Positions 48,378 through 56,192 are shown, numbered from the stretch's first letter. The stretch is 64,000 bases of DNA from Defluviitaleaceae bacterium (GCA_009780585.1 WQZS01000003.1:111348-175347), one strand, 5' to 3'. Notes: generated from the sequence alone by a model not told the origin. Numbers and translations are program-made.

Positions 48378-48406
48378 AGTATACGTACGTCTTATTACGC
48401 AGTCAA
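48378..48406 (-). promoter_or_regulatory. sigma-A promoter of the recombinase gene
   Basis: On the minus strand TTGACT (48406-48401), 17 bp, TATACT (48383-48378), 59 bases before the start codon. A near-consensus promoter lying outside the inverted repeats, so recombinase expression should not flip. Confidence 0.75.
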
Positions 48407-48490
48407 ACATATAACGATAATTTTCAACAACCCGCGTATGGATTTCCGTCCGCGCTTTAGGCATTTTTAGCGCTTCCAATAAAAGATGCA

Positions 48491-48681
48491 ACCTTTGATT
48501 AGAAAGGTTGCATCTTTATTTCCTAATTCTATATCGGGCTAAGGGCTTCGCGCCTTTAGCCCTTTTTCTATGTTGAGAAAAATTCACCGTCATAAATCCC
48601 ATGAACGGCAAAAAAAGGCGTATTTACTGGCTTCCCGCCGATTTTCATTTCTTGGATTATGCAACCTTTCTAATCAAAGGT
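48491..48681. mobile_element. candidate invertible element upstream of csrA-flagellin
   Basis: A 23-bp sequence at 48491-48513 recurs as its exact reverse complement at 48659-48681, enclosing 145 bp. The left repeat lies in a larger symmetric site: 15-bp inverted arms (AAAGATGCAACCTTT at 48482 and its complement from 48503) around a 6-base asymmetric centre GATTAG. The right site has the same arm core and centre CTAATC, in inverted orientation. This is the structure of tyrosine-recombinase crossover sites. It ends 22 bases before csrA, and a tyrosine recombinase gene lies on its other side. The 384-bp gap at 48320-48703 is thus fully explained. Confidence 0.75.
48536..48567 (+). terminator. 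terminator inside the invertible segment
   Basis: An 11-bp stem (GGGCTAAGGGC / GCCTTTAGCCC, one G-T pair) with a five-base loop and TTTTT. In the orientation seen here it would stop transcripts coming from the left before csrA; if the segment were flipped the T-tract would be on the wrong side. Confidence 0.85.
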
Positions 48682-48703
48682 GCTATCCAGGGAGGGAACG
48701 GCC

Positions 48704-48928
48704 ATGTTGGTACTGACATTGGCGGAAGGGGACTACATCCAAATCGGCGATGACACGCGGGTCTACATCGATTGCACGGCGGGCGACGACGCGCTGGCGA
48801 TCGCCATCGACGCACCCGGGGACGCGAAGGTCCTGCGCGGCAAGCTCTACGAGGAAGCCAACCCCGGCAAACGCGGCGACGGCATCCCCCACAAGCGCAA
48901 CAACCGCAACCGCAGGAAGGCGGGCTAA
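48704..48928 (+). CDS. csrA: CsrA-like RNA-binding protein 1
   Basis: A 74-residue CsrA homologue: MLVLTLAEGDYIQIGDD at the start, AIAIDAP in the middle and VLRGKLYEE at the end, aligned with the CsrA core (Arg of the HREEIY motif kept as LRGKLY). Position 6 is Leu instead of the RNA-contacting Arg. A basic tail follows (GIPHKRNNRNRRKAG). CsrA dimers block translation by binding GGA in hairpin loops; in Bacillus the flagellin mRNA is the main target. Ribosome site GGGAGGG. Two bases separate it from the second copy. Confidence 0.85.
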   Translation: MLVLTLAEGDYIQIGDDTRVYIDCTAGDDALAIAIDAPGDAKVLRGKLYEEANPGKRGDGIPHKRNNRNRRKAG

Positions 48929-48930
48929 CC

Positions 48931-49167
48931 ATGTTGCAACTCACCTTATCCAAAAACGACTACGTGATGATCGGCGACTCCATCCGCGTCCAATACGCCC
49001 GCAACAACGGTAAGGACACCTTCTCGATAGCGGTAAGCGCGCCCAAGGAACTCAAGATCGAGCGCAAGAGCGTATTCGACGAAGGCGAAAAATCAGCCGC
49101 CGAACACCGCCGCCGCGCCAACATCCGCAGGGCCAACCAAGCTCGCTACCTCAAGCAACCCCTATAA
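48931..49167 (+). CDS. csrA: CsrA-like RNA-binding protein 2
   Basis: A 78-residue second CsrA homologue, clearly diverged from the first: MLQLTLSKNDYVMIGDS, FSIAVSAPKELKIERKSVF. The late RNA-binding Arg is kept (IERKSVF) and position 6 is again Leu. The C-terminal tail is strongly basic (EHRRRANIRRANQARYLK). The tandem pair may form heterodimers with altered RNA specificity (inference). It lies 171 bases before flagellin, with no terminator between, so flagellin and its regulators probably share a transcript. Confidence 0.82.
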   Translation: MLQLTLSKNDYVMIGDSIRVQYARNNGKDTFSIAVSAPKELKIERKSVFDEGEKSAAEHRRRANIRRANQARYLKQPL

Positions 49168-49338
49168 CGGCATTAAACCGGGTCGACACGGTTTGATCAT
49201 ATTCCCGAAAGGGATATAGCTGACCTTAAACAAGCAGCCGAAGCGGGGCAACCCCCCGCGCACAGGAGAAACATTCGCCAAGGAAACGCGGACCGCAACC
49301 CATCCGCATAAGGCGACCTCTCCTCTTAGGAGGATATC
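49168..49338 (+). promoter_or_regulatory. flagellin leader with candidate CsrA sites
   Basis: The 171-base leader has GGA motifs at CACAGGAGAAAC (about 49259-49270), CCAAGGAAAC (about 49277-49286) and in the ribosome site itself: CTCCTCTTAGGAGG forms a 5-bp stem (CTCCT/AGGAG, loop CTT) that masks the Shine-Dalgarno. Multiple GGA sites with one over the ribosome site is how Bacillus CsrA represses hag. Confidence 0.55.
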
Positions 49339-52300
49339 ATGAGTAATATGGTAGTAAGGACGAACGTCCTGGCCCTCAACGCCCACCGCAACTTGGGTAT
49401 GACGGGACTCCAGCAATCCAGGTCATCCGCAAGGCTTAGTTCCGGCTTCCGCATCAACTCCGCAGCCGACGACGCAGCAGGGCTGGGCATCAGCGAAAAG
49501 ATGCGCGCCCAAATCCGCGGGCTCGACCAAGCCGCCCGCAACGCGCAAGACGGCATCAGCCTCATCCAAACCGCCGAAGGCGCGATGGGTACGATCAACG
49601 ACATGGTAAAGCGCATCCGCGACCTGGTGGTGCAAGCCGCTAACGACACCAACGCCCACTTAATGCAAAACGAAGCCACCTGGTCGCAATCCGACCGTAC
49701 CCGCATCCAGGATGAAATCAACCAGCTCCTGGCGGAAATCGACGGCACCGTAGAGCGCACGGAATTTAACACCCGCAGGCTGCTCGACGGCTCGCTGGCG
49801 GCGGGTTCCGATGCCGAAACAGGCAAGGTAGCCAACGGTGATTATAACCCCGGCGCTTCCGCCATCGTAAGGGTAGGCGACCAATGGGTGCTTAACCAAG
49901 CCGCGTTTGAAAATGTGTTTAACGCGAACTTCAACATCGACGTAACCGACAAAATGAACGCGTGGGCGGTAGAGCAAGGCGCGGTGGACTTTGACGCGTG
50001 GATCGCCGCCAATGCCGGCAACGTGGGTACGACCGTAAATACGGTTGTTGCGCCCTTCTCTCCGGCACAGGTAGCGGAAATTATCAACCTTGACAACCAA
50101 AGGGATCCGGCTGTCGTTTCCGATTTCGGTACATTGGAAAACTTCCTTAACGGTTTAATCAAGAGCGACGAATTTGCTGCTATCTTTAAAACGATGGGTA
50201 TAGAAAACGCGGAAGATTTAATGAAAGGTATAACCCTTTCCAGTCAAACCAACTTTGTCAATGCATTAAACGGTTGGGGCGGACTTAACGGCAATGCCGC
50301 ATTGGGTACGCAAATGCTTGTACACCTTGATAATTGGGCTAACCAATACATCGTCAACGGCGGTGATATTGTAACGGCGGAAACAAGGGCAGGCGCCGGT
50401 CAGCATTATTTGGTTAACCAAATCGGCGTTGGCGTAGGTGGTTTTGCTGTTAACAACGTAATTAACAACCATACGGTTGTACAGGCTGACCTCGACGAAG
50501 CCGGTGCTCTTTACGGTAAGACGATTCAAGAAATATTAGCCGCCGGAGCGACACTAACCATTTCAGGCGCTGCCACAGTTGACGTTCCTGCTAACGCAGC
50601 CATTAACAACGTAACATTGCGCCCCGTAGGTGACCACGCCGGAGCGGTATTAACGATTGGTGATTCCATTAACGGCGTGCAAGTTACGGAAGAATCGATT
50701 GATGAAGGCGGTTTCCACCACACCTTGTTTGGCGGTGTCGGTCTTATCGCTTTAACCTCCGAAGGTAGCGCTAATTCGATTACCAGCGGTGGTACTACCG
50801 GTACTGACCCCGCTACCGCTCTGCGCCCCGGTCAAGACCTTAACGGCCATGTGTTAACCCCCGATGACCTCCACGCAGGCGGCGTACACGCAGCCAGGGG
50901 TATTACCGGCGACATGACCATTGCGGAATTGCTTGCCGCACTTGATGATCTTGACGGTACCGCCGTTTTGGCGCTCGGTGCCGGCACCAGTTCCTATGCG
51001 GCTATTCCAACCGTCGGTGCTGCTCATGTAAGGGAAGAAGGTCAGTTCGTTAATTTCCAATTAAAAGCAGGGGATTGGTTCGGCGTAAACGCAACGAGCA
51101 TCACCCAAGTAACGGAAGCCTCACTCCGTGGTCCCGGTATTCATCACAGCATATTAGGTCTCACCGATGCCGATGACGGCAGGACGTTAAACTTCGCCGG
51201 ACCCCTCGTAGAAGGCGCGGGCTTCTTCGCACTTATCGGGCGTTCCGAGTTCCAAGGAGCTTACGGCGTGGATACACCCGGCAGCGTACACCTGTCCTTC
51301 TTGCAAGCCAACGCCACCGCACAGGATGAAAGCGGAGGCCCGGTATCCATCGCGGAACGCATGTTTGATGTACTTGCCGCCGCGCCGGAAGCAGCACGTA
51401 ATGATTTAATTGCCGGTGGCGGTGTTTTGGCGGATGTAATGGCTATGGGTAATTTTACCGACAACCGTAAGGAAATCGTAGAAGCTCTTGCCGGTTGGTT
51501 AAAGGACGAGTTTGGCGGATTCGCCGGTGCCGCGTTTATTTACGGCATTGATGTAACGCCCGACAACGCCTTTACCGTAGATAACATGATCCGCGCGTTA
51601 GCGGGCAATCCCGATAACGACGACCATGATGGCCAAGGCATGACTTTTAACTCCGCTACCCCCAACGATGCTCAATCCACACGTACCCGCAACCTTGCGG
51701 AAAACTTGATTAACGCGTTCGACGCTTGGGCAAGGGACTTTACCAGCCCTGCGGGGCAATCCTTCGATGACTTTGCCGAATGGACGACTTGGGCGTTCTC
51801 CGGTTCTCCCGGTTCTTACTTCACCTATGACAGCGTGGAGAACAAACTCAACCATGCCGCCAACGGCGCGACCATCAGTTCCATCATCCCCGAATTCGCA
51901 GAAGAAGAAACAGCCGCAGCCGTAGACGGCGGGCAATTGTGGTTCCAAATCGGCGCCAACGCGGGTCAAGGCGTGCAGCTCAACATTGAATCGGTTAATG
52001 TAGCGGCTCTCAGCGCGGTAGGCGAACGTGGCGGCGTAGAAAGCGGTTTCAACTTTGCCGATCTGCGTTCCGACGACACCACTTTCGCGTCCCGCGGACA
52101 AGGCGTTATGAAGGTTAGCGGCGAGGATATATCAAAATATCTTACCGCCATTGACTTTGCTCTCTCCCACGCCACCAGCCAACGTTCCAACCTGGGTGCT
52201 ATGCAGAATCGCTTGGAATTCACCATCGAAAACCTCCAGGTATCCAGCGAAAACCTGTCCGCAGCCGAATCCCGCATCCGCGATGCTGACATGGCTAAGG

Positions 52301-52404
52301 AAATGATGCGCTTCACGCAGTCCAACATCCTGCAACAAGCCGCCATTTCCATGCTGGCGCAAGCCAACCAAGCTCCTAATATGCTGTTGAGCTTGTTGAG
52401 GTAA
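49339..52404 (+). CDS. fliC: very large flagellin
   Basis: A 1021-residue flagellin, roughly twice to four times usual size. Residues 1-155 are the conserved D0/D1 (NVLALNAHRNLGMTG, SSGFRINSAADDAAGLGISE, GISLIQTAEGAM, IRDLVVQAANDT). Residues about 885-1021 are the C-terminal D1/D0 (WFQIGANAGQG, AIDFALSHATSQRSNLGAMQ, ENLSAAESRIRDADMAKEM, MLAQANQAPNMLLSLLR). The ~720-residue middle is a surface-exposed variable domain with four diverged repeats around G-x-H. The Arg/Leu/Gln contact residues of the TLR5 site are kept (KRIRDLVVQAA). Ribosome site AGGAGG. Exported by the flagellar type III system. Confidence 0.95.
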   Translation: MSNMVVRTNVLALNAHRNLGMTGLQQSRSSARLSSGFRINSAADDAAGLGISEKMRAQIRGLDQAARNAQDGISLIQTAEGAMGTINDMVKRIRDLVVQAANDTNAHLMQNEATWSQSDRTRIQDEINQLLAEIDGTVERTEFNTRRLLDGSLAAGSDAETGKVANGDYNPGASAIVRVGDQWVLNQAAFENVFNANFNIDVTDKMNAWAVEQGAVDFDAWIAANAGNVGTTVNTVVAPFSPAQVAEIINLDNQRDPAVVSDFGTLENFLNGLIKSDEFAAIFKTMGIENAEDLMKGITLSSQTNFVNALNGWGGLNGNAALGTQMLVHLDNWANQYIVNGGDIVTAETRAGAGQHYLVNQIGVGVGGFAVNNVINNHTVVQADLDEAGALYGKTIQEILAAGATLTISGAATVDVPANAAINNVTLRPVGDHAGAVLTIGDSINGVQVTEESIDEGGFHHTLFGGVGLIALTSEGSANSITSGGTTGTDPATALRPGQDLNGHVLTPDDLHAGGVHAARGITGDMTIAELLAALDDLDGTAVLALGAGTSSYAAIPTVGAAHVREEGQFVNFQLKAGDWFGVNATSITQVTEASLRGPGIHHSILGLTDADDGRTLNFAGPLVEGAGFFALIGRSEFQGAYGVDTPGSVHLSFLQANATAQDESGGPVSIAERMFDVLAAAPEAARNDLIAGGGVLADVMAMGNFTDNRKEIVEALAGWLKDEFGGFAGAAFIYGIDVTPDNAFTVDNMIRALAGNPDNDDHDGQGMTFNSATPNDAQSTRTRNLAENLINAFDAWARDFTSPAGQSFDDFAEWTTWAFSGSPGSYFTYDSVENKLNHAANGATISSIIPEFAEEETAAAVDGGQLWFQIGANAGQGVQLNIESVNVAALSAVGERGGVESGFNFADLRSDDTTFASRGQGVMKVSGEDISKYLTAIDFALSHATSQRSNLGAMQNRLEFTIENLQVSSENLSAAESRIRDADMAKEMMRFTQSNILQQAAISMLAQANQAPNMLLSLLR

Positions 52405-52433
52405 GCATCATTTATGTAACACAAACAACCGAG

Positions 52434-52462
52434 CCGGCGCGGGTCAATCCGCGCCGGTTTTT
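52434..52462 (+). terminator. flagellin terminator
   Basis: CCGGCGCGG / CCGCGCCGG perfect stem, 6-base loop, TTTTT. Confidence 0.92.
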
Positions 52463-52485
52463 ACAAATTATGAAAGTGTGATTTA

Positions 52486-53823
52486 ATGCAAAAGTATTTT
52501 TTAAGCATTGATATGGGTGGAACAAAAACAGACTTATTGCTTTTTACGGTAGAAGGGGATTATATGGATTTTTGTACCCAACCCAGCCCCAAAGTCCAAG
52601 GTCATGTTGGCGCAATAGCCGACGAAATAAAGAAAAGTGTAATTTATTTTCTCAAGCGCAATCAGGTTTCGTTAAATGATATAGCTAAAATTACGTTAGG
52701 ATTGGTACAAATCGCCGATAACAAGGGCAGAATGACATTAACGAAATTATTACGTAAAGCGCTAAGGAGTGAAAACATAAATGTTATGACAGATGGTAAC
52801 CTTGCTATGTGCGGATACGCGACAAATCAATGGGCTGGGGTTTATTGTATTTCCGGTACAGGGGAAATGGTTTTAGCCTCTGATATAAAAGATAACCATA
52901 AAAGCATACCCGGGAATGACAATATTATAGCGGGTAAATCAAGCGGCAATTATCTTCACGAAAAAGCGATATCGTTATTATTTGATTCATACCATCGCTA
53001 CGGCGATGATTCAATCGCTTTTTCGCACATCATAGAATTATTGAAGTTTGATAAAAATAAATTAATCGATTCCATCATCAACGGACGGAAATTAATAAAA
53101 AGCAAGGCTAAAGAAATTATAGAAATTATGGATTTTGCTGCTATGTGCGGAGACAATGTCGCCGTCAATTTATTTTTAAAAGCGGGTATCAGCGCTGCTC
53201 ATTCTGTCGCGGGTTGCATGAAGGGGCTTGATTTCAACGGATTGGGTATACGAAAAAACCCCATACCTATTATATTAATGGGTAGCATATGGTGTAAGCT
53301 CTTAAATAATGTTATGCGTACTTCCTTTGCAAAAACCGTACATGATATAACGGGATACCATTTTCATATCGTCGTGTCAGCTATACCCCCCGCTGTAGGT
53401 GGTATCATCCATGCAAAGGTAAACAAAGGTGATTATACCCCCGATTTCCGTAAAAAGGTGATGGATGAAGCGATAAAAAATATAACAAACGCAGAAATAA
53501 ATAATTATTTAAGCACAAGCCCCACCGATGCAGATTTATTTCGTTTTTATATGATAATAAAAATGAATAATCAAAATGTAGCTGATATATTTAATTTATC
53601 TGCAAATATTAATAATCTTTTAAAAAAGAATCCTCTGTTATCCGGCATAACCGATAATTTAGCAGTTATCTTCCTCCCTGCCATATGCGCAATAATGGAT
53701 AAGGATTATGATACCGCCCTCCACCGCTTCGCTATGATTTCCCGTTTTGCACAAATTCCCCCGCACCTTGCCGAAATGCAATTAAAATTGGGTAGAAGTA
53801 TCAACGCCGCCGCAAAAATATAA
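52486..53823 (+). CDS. BadF/BadG-type ATPase, N-acetylglucosamine-kinase-like
   Basis: A 445-residue actin-fold (ASKHA) sugar-kinase-like protein. Phosphate 1 motif SIDMGGTKTDLLLF, connect/phosphate 2 ISGTGEMVLA, and adenosine-side MGSIWCKLL are visible. The first ~320 residues fit BadF/BadG GlcNAc kinases; the last ~115 are an extra helical region that I do not recognise. Its place right after the flagellin terminator could mean a link to flagellin glycosylation or amino-sugar salvage, but that is inference. A+T-rich; ribosome site weak (GAAAGTG). Confidence 0.75.
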   Translation: MQKYFLSIDMGGTKTDLLLFTVEGDYMDFCTQPSPKVQGHVGAIADEIKKSVIYFLKRNQVSLNDIAKITLGLVQIADNKGRMTLTKLLRKALRSENINVMTDGNLAMCGYATNQWAGVYCISGTGEMVLASDIKDNHKSIPGNDNIIAGKSSGNYLHEKAISLLFDSYHRYGDDSIAFSHIIELLKFDKNKLIDSIINGRKLIKSKAKEIIEIMDFAAMCGDNVAVNLFLKAGISAAHSVAGCMKGLDFNGLGIRKNPIPIILMGSIWCKLLNNVMRTSFAKTVHDITGYHFHIVVSAIPPAVGGIIHAKVNKGDYTPDFRKKVMDEAIKNITNAEINNYLSTSPTDADLFRFYMIIKMNNQNVADIFNLSANINNLLKKNPLLSGITDNLAVIFLPAICAIMDKDYDTALHRFAMISRFAQIPPHLAEMQLKLGRSINAAAKI

Positions 53824-53897
53824 AAGCATAAAATATTTCCGTTGGAATGTTTTAATAAAAAACGAATATTACCCAATTTCCGAAAATTCAAAAAAAT

Positions 53898-53921
53898 CGT
53901 CCGCTTAATCAAAAGCGGACG
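53898..53921 (+). terminator. hairpin after the BadF-type gene
   Basis: CGTCCGCTT / AAGCGGACG perfect stem with a 6-base loop; only weak T-tract, so a tentative terminator. The gap from 53824 to 54481 holds this hairpin, the palindrome cluster and a 187-bp element, with no gene. Confidence 0.5.
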
Positions 53922-54057
53922 CATGGAAGAAGCAAAAAGGAGCTTGCATGGTTTTTAGTATTGTTACTGGATGATGAAGAATTAATTTCGTTGAGCGGGC
54001 GGGTATAAAGCAGTTATATTTTTCATCGGGAATATCGTCGGAAATTTTTATACATCT

Positions 54058-54223
54058 TTTTACCGGTTACCGGAACTGGTAAAAATTAAAAAGGGGTTAA
54101 CATGTGCTTAAAATAAGCACATGTTACTTGTCCCCCACCGGAGGACAAATTAACTTTTGCTCGCGGCGAGCAAAAGTTTGAACCAAGGTGCGTTGACTTC
54201 TGACCTAATAGGTCAGAAGTTGA
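54058..54223. repeat. cluster of four 27-31 bp palindromes
   Basis: Four separate hairpins in 166 bp: 54058-54084 (TTTTACC...GGTAAAA, imperfect), 54098-54126 (TAACATGTGCTTA and its complement), 54152-54178 (AACTTTTGCTCGC, G, exact complement) and 54193-54223 (GACTTCTGACCTA, A, TAGGTCAGAAGTT). The last two share the AACTT/AAGTT ends of the dispersed family with unrelated cores. Confidence 0.85.
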
Positions 54224-54271
54224 GCCAGATATGCCAAAAGAAGAAACGGGGTGCCAACACACCGGACACCA

Positions 54272-54458
54272 GTGGGGTGGGGGCGGGCGGATGTTCCATA
54301 AGCAGCGCCTACGCAATCGGGTGATGAACGGCGAACGGGCGCGTTACGTGGTTGGCATCGGGTGCTTGTCAACCGATGCAACCACTTCGCGCACGGAGCC
54401 GTTCATCGCCCGATTGCGTTCAGCGCAGCGTTGGAACATCCGCCCGCCCCCGCCCCAC
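54272..54458. repeat. 187-bp hairpin element, copy 2
   Basis: Same length, terminal inverted repeats and inner palindrome as copy 1, in the same orientation, about 95% identical by eye. Left flank (gccaacacaccggacacca) is also shared. Confidence 0.88.
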
Positions 54459-54481
54459 GGAATAACAGCAAATAAGGCAGA

Positions 54482-54982
54482 TTAATCATTAATACGGGGA
54501 GGGTTAATAATTTGAAGGATTTCTTTGATTCTATCGTTATCAATGGAACATTCGGCATTTGCCGCTTCATTGCCCGCAGTATTATTTATACCGTGTAAAA
54601 ATTTTTTTAGTATAAGTTCGGCAAAAGCGGTCGCTTCCTTTTCTTGCAATGCCTGCATAGACGCGTTATTAAGGAGCATGTCAAAATGCATAAATCCATG
54701 TCCCAGCTCATGATTTAACACGCCTAATTTTATTAATCTGTCGCCATTTTCAAAAAGGGTAATGATAATATTAAAGCCCTGACCGGTTTTTTGCACGACG
54801 ATAAGACCCTGCCATTCCTTTAAAGTTGTAAAAAAGGAAGGGGAATGTCGGGTAATCGATACCGCGGAAACTCCCTTTATATGTTTTATGTAATGTTTGA
54901 ATTTGTTTATGCAATCGTCGAAGTAATAATCATAATTCATAAAATTATTTACTTCATCGAAAATATTTTTTGCGTTTGACAT
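54482..54982 (-). CDS. ImmA/IrrE-type metallopeptidase
   Basis: A 166-residue protein with the zinc motif NHELGHGFMHFD at about 88-99 (HExxH form) and EKEATAFAELIL, the third-ligand helix of the ImmA/IrrE family. Such peptidases cleave repressors or stress regulators. It is last in a three-gene minus-strand unit with two small unknown proteins. There is no adjacent helix-turn-helix repressor, so the substrate is unclear. GGGAGAG precedes the ATG. Confidence 0.82.
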   Translation of the reverse strand: MSNAKNIFDEVNNFMNYDYYFDDCINKFKHYIKHIKGVSAVSITRHSPSFFTTLKEWQGLIVVQKTGQGFNIIITLFENGDRLIKLGVLNHELGHGFMHFDMLLNNASMQALQEKEATAFAELILKKFLHGINNTAGNEAANAECSIDNDRIKEILQIINPPRIND

Positions 54983-55003
54983 TTGTATCTCTCCCGGATG
55001 CGG

Positions 55004-55276
55004 TTAAACGTAGAATGAAATACGGCGGGTCCTTCCCCTATTGTTATAATAGTGCAAGACAAACAGGTTATTTTCGGTATACGTTATATGGACTTGTTGA
55101 GGGTTAAGCGCATGGAACGAATCATCGAAATTAACCGTTTTGTTATCAAAAATCGCTTCATCGAGTACATGGATAAGCAATGTAGTCAAGAATTTTTTAA
55201 ACATTGCCTTGTTCGCAAACTTGTCGAATATTTCCTTTAGCAAGTCAACGTGCAAAGAGCTGTCTTGGGGGGTCAT
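55004..55276 (-). CDS. unknown small protein in ImmA operon
   Basis: A 90-residue protein (MTPQDSS start, chosen because ATGA overlaps the upstream stop). It has a helical N-terminal half (LLKEIFDKFANKAMFKKFL) and a beta-rich C-terminal half with an aromatic/basic end (RGRTRRISFYV). No known family recognised. It lies between another unknown and the ImmA/IrrE-type gene; the three probably act together. Confidence 0.62.
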   Translation of the reverse strand: MTPQDSSLHVDLLKEIFDKFANKAMFKKFLTTLLIHVLDEAIFDNKTVNFDDSFHALNPQQVHITYTENNLFVLHYYNNRGRTRRISFYV

Positions 55277-55575
55277 GATGCTTTTTCTCTGCAACTGTCA
55301 CAATCGGTTTGCTTCCAAACGCGGGAAGCCAGTAAATCCTTAGCCAAGTTATAAATATCCTCTTCGGTTAAAGTGGGCGACCCGCCGCCGCCGCCGATGC
55401 CCATTACATGGTAGAGGACAGAAGTACGGTCCTTAAAAGTAGTATCAGCAAAGCCGTATTTTACGAAGAGCGAATCAACCTTGTTGTATCCTTCCAAACC
55501 GCTGCAGGCTTCCAACTCCTGATGCAAACCGTTGTTCAACATCATTTTGTTCAAGCTATCGCCCGTTTCACTCAT
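55273..55575 (-). CDS. unknown small protein, first gene of ImmA operon
   Basis: A 100-residue protein with a polar helical N-terminal part, a glycine run (GIGGGGGSPTLTEED near 59-73) and a C-terminal Cys pair (CDSCREKAS). No family recognised. Ribosome site AGGGAGCG. Its own promoter is at 55670-55697. It overlaps the next gene by ATGA. Confidence 0.62.
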   Translation of the reverse strand: MSETGDSLNKMMLNNGLHQELEACSGLEGYNKVDSLFVKYGFADTTFKDRTSVLYHVMGIGGGGGSPTLTEEDIYNLAKDLLASRVWKQTDCDSCREKAS

Positions 55576-55669
55576 TTTAATACGCTCCCTATATTTTTGT
55601 TTATTACATCCTATGTGCGCTCGATTGCTCGGTTACACATGAAGGATATAAATATATACGCGCCAGGGT

Positions 55670-55697
55670 ATTATAGCATCCGTAATTAAATTGTAAA
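55670..55697 (-). promoter_or_regulatory. promoter of the three-gene ImmA operon
   Basis: Minus strand TTTACA, 16 bp, perfect TATAAT (55675-55670), about 95 bases before the first start codon. The rest of the 55576-55907 gap holds two palindromes. Confidence 0.65.
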
Positions 55698-55775
55698 CAA
55701 TACTTGCAATAAGTGAAATAACGCTCGATATGCTCTTGAAATAAACCGTTTAAACAGGGATCTGCTGATTAAGTA

Positions 55776-55810
55776 TTTTAACTTCTGCCTAAATTGAGCA
55801 GAGGTTAAAA
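55776..55810. repeat. palindromic repeat copy
   Basis: TTTTAACTTCTGC...GCAGAGGTTAAAA, imperfect in the centre. The 3' flank (cccatataaccggaaaaaca) is the complement of the 5' flank of the copy at 18542. Confidence 0.8.
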
Positions 55811-55837
55811 CCCATATAACCGGAAAAACACCTGTTT

Positions 55838-55868
55838 TTAACTTTGGACCTATTAGGTCCGAAGTTAA
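55838..55868. repeat. palindromic repeat copy
   Basis: TTAACTTTGGACCTA, T, TAGGTCCGAAGTTAA with one mismatch. Followed by gggatgccaacacaccgg, the left-flank sequence of the 187-bp element, which here has no element attached. Confidence 0.88.
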
Positions 55869-55907
55869 GACGGATATACGAAAAGAACGGGATGCCAACA
55901 CACCGGA

Positions 55908-56192
55908 TCAATCAAACAAATCGGTGTGTGTACCTGTTTCGACCAAAACGAGAATAAGATGTTTTTCAATCTTCCGGTAAATTAGTAACCAATCACCGCT
56001 TCCCGCAATGTGACATTCACGATACCCTTTATAATTCCCCCTAAGCGGATGATCCCGATATTGCGGCGGCATAGGTTTGCCGCTTGCCAACAATTCGATG
56101 GTTACCGTTAAGTCATCCATTGCATAACCACGCTTTACTACTTTCCTTACGCTGCGGCGGAATGATTTGAGTGATCGGTCTATCTCATACAT
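55908..56192 (-). CDS. yafQ: YafQ-family mRNA interferase toxin
   Basis: A RelE-superfamily toxin of 94 residues (100 if started at 56210). The key C-terminal pattern is present: YRDHPLRGNYKGYRECHI, DWLLIYR and LVETGTHTDLF with the catalytic His. By family it cleaves mRNA at the ribosome and is held in check by DinJ. The antitoxin gene comes first and overlaps by a few bases, the usual order. I prefer the ATG at 56192 from comparison with other YafQ lengths. Confidence 0.9.
   Translation of the reverse strand: MYEIDRSLKSFRRSVRKVVKRGYAMDDLTVTIELLASGKPMPPQYRDHPLRGNYKGYRECHIAGSGDWLLIYRKIEKHLILVLVETGTHTDLFD

Noticed and set aside
48482..48517. Left inverted repeat as a simple intrinsic terminator
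   Set aside because: It can form a hairpin, but it has only a short T-tract, and an exact 23-bp inverted copy 146 bp away plus an adjacent recombinase fit a crossover site better. Kept as the main alternative.
54058..54223. CRISPR or attC-type array
   Set aside because: Units differ in core and spacing, no cas or integron integrase nearby.
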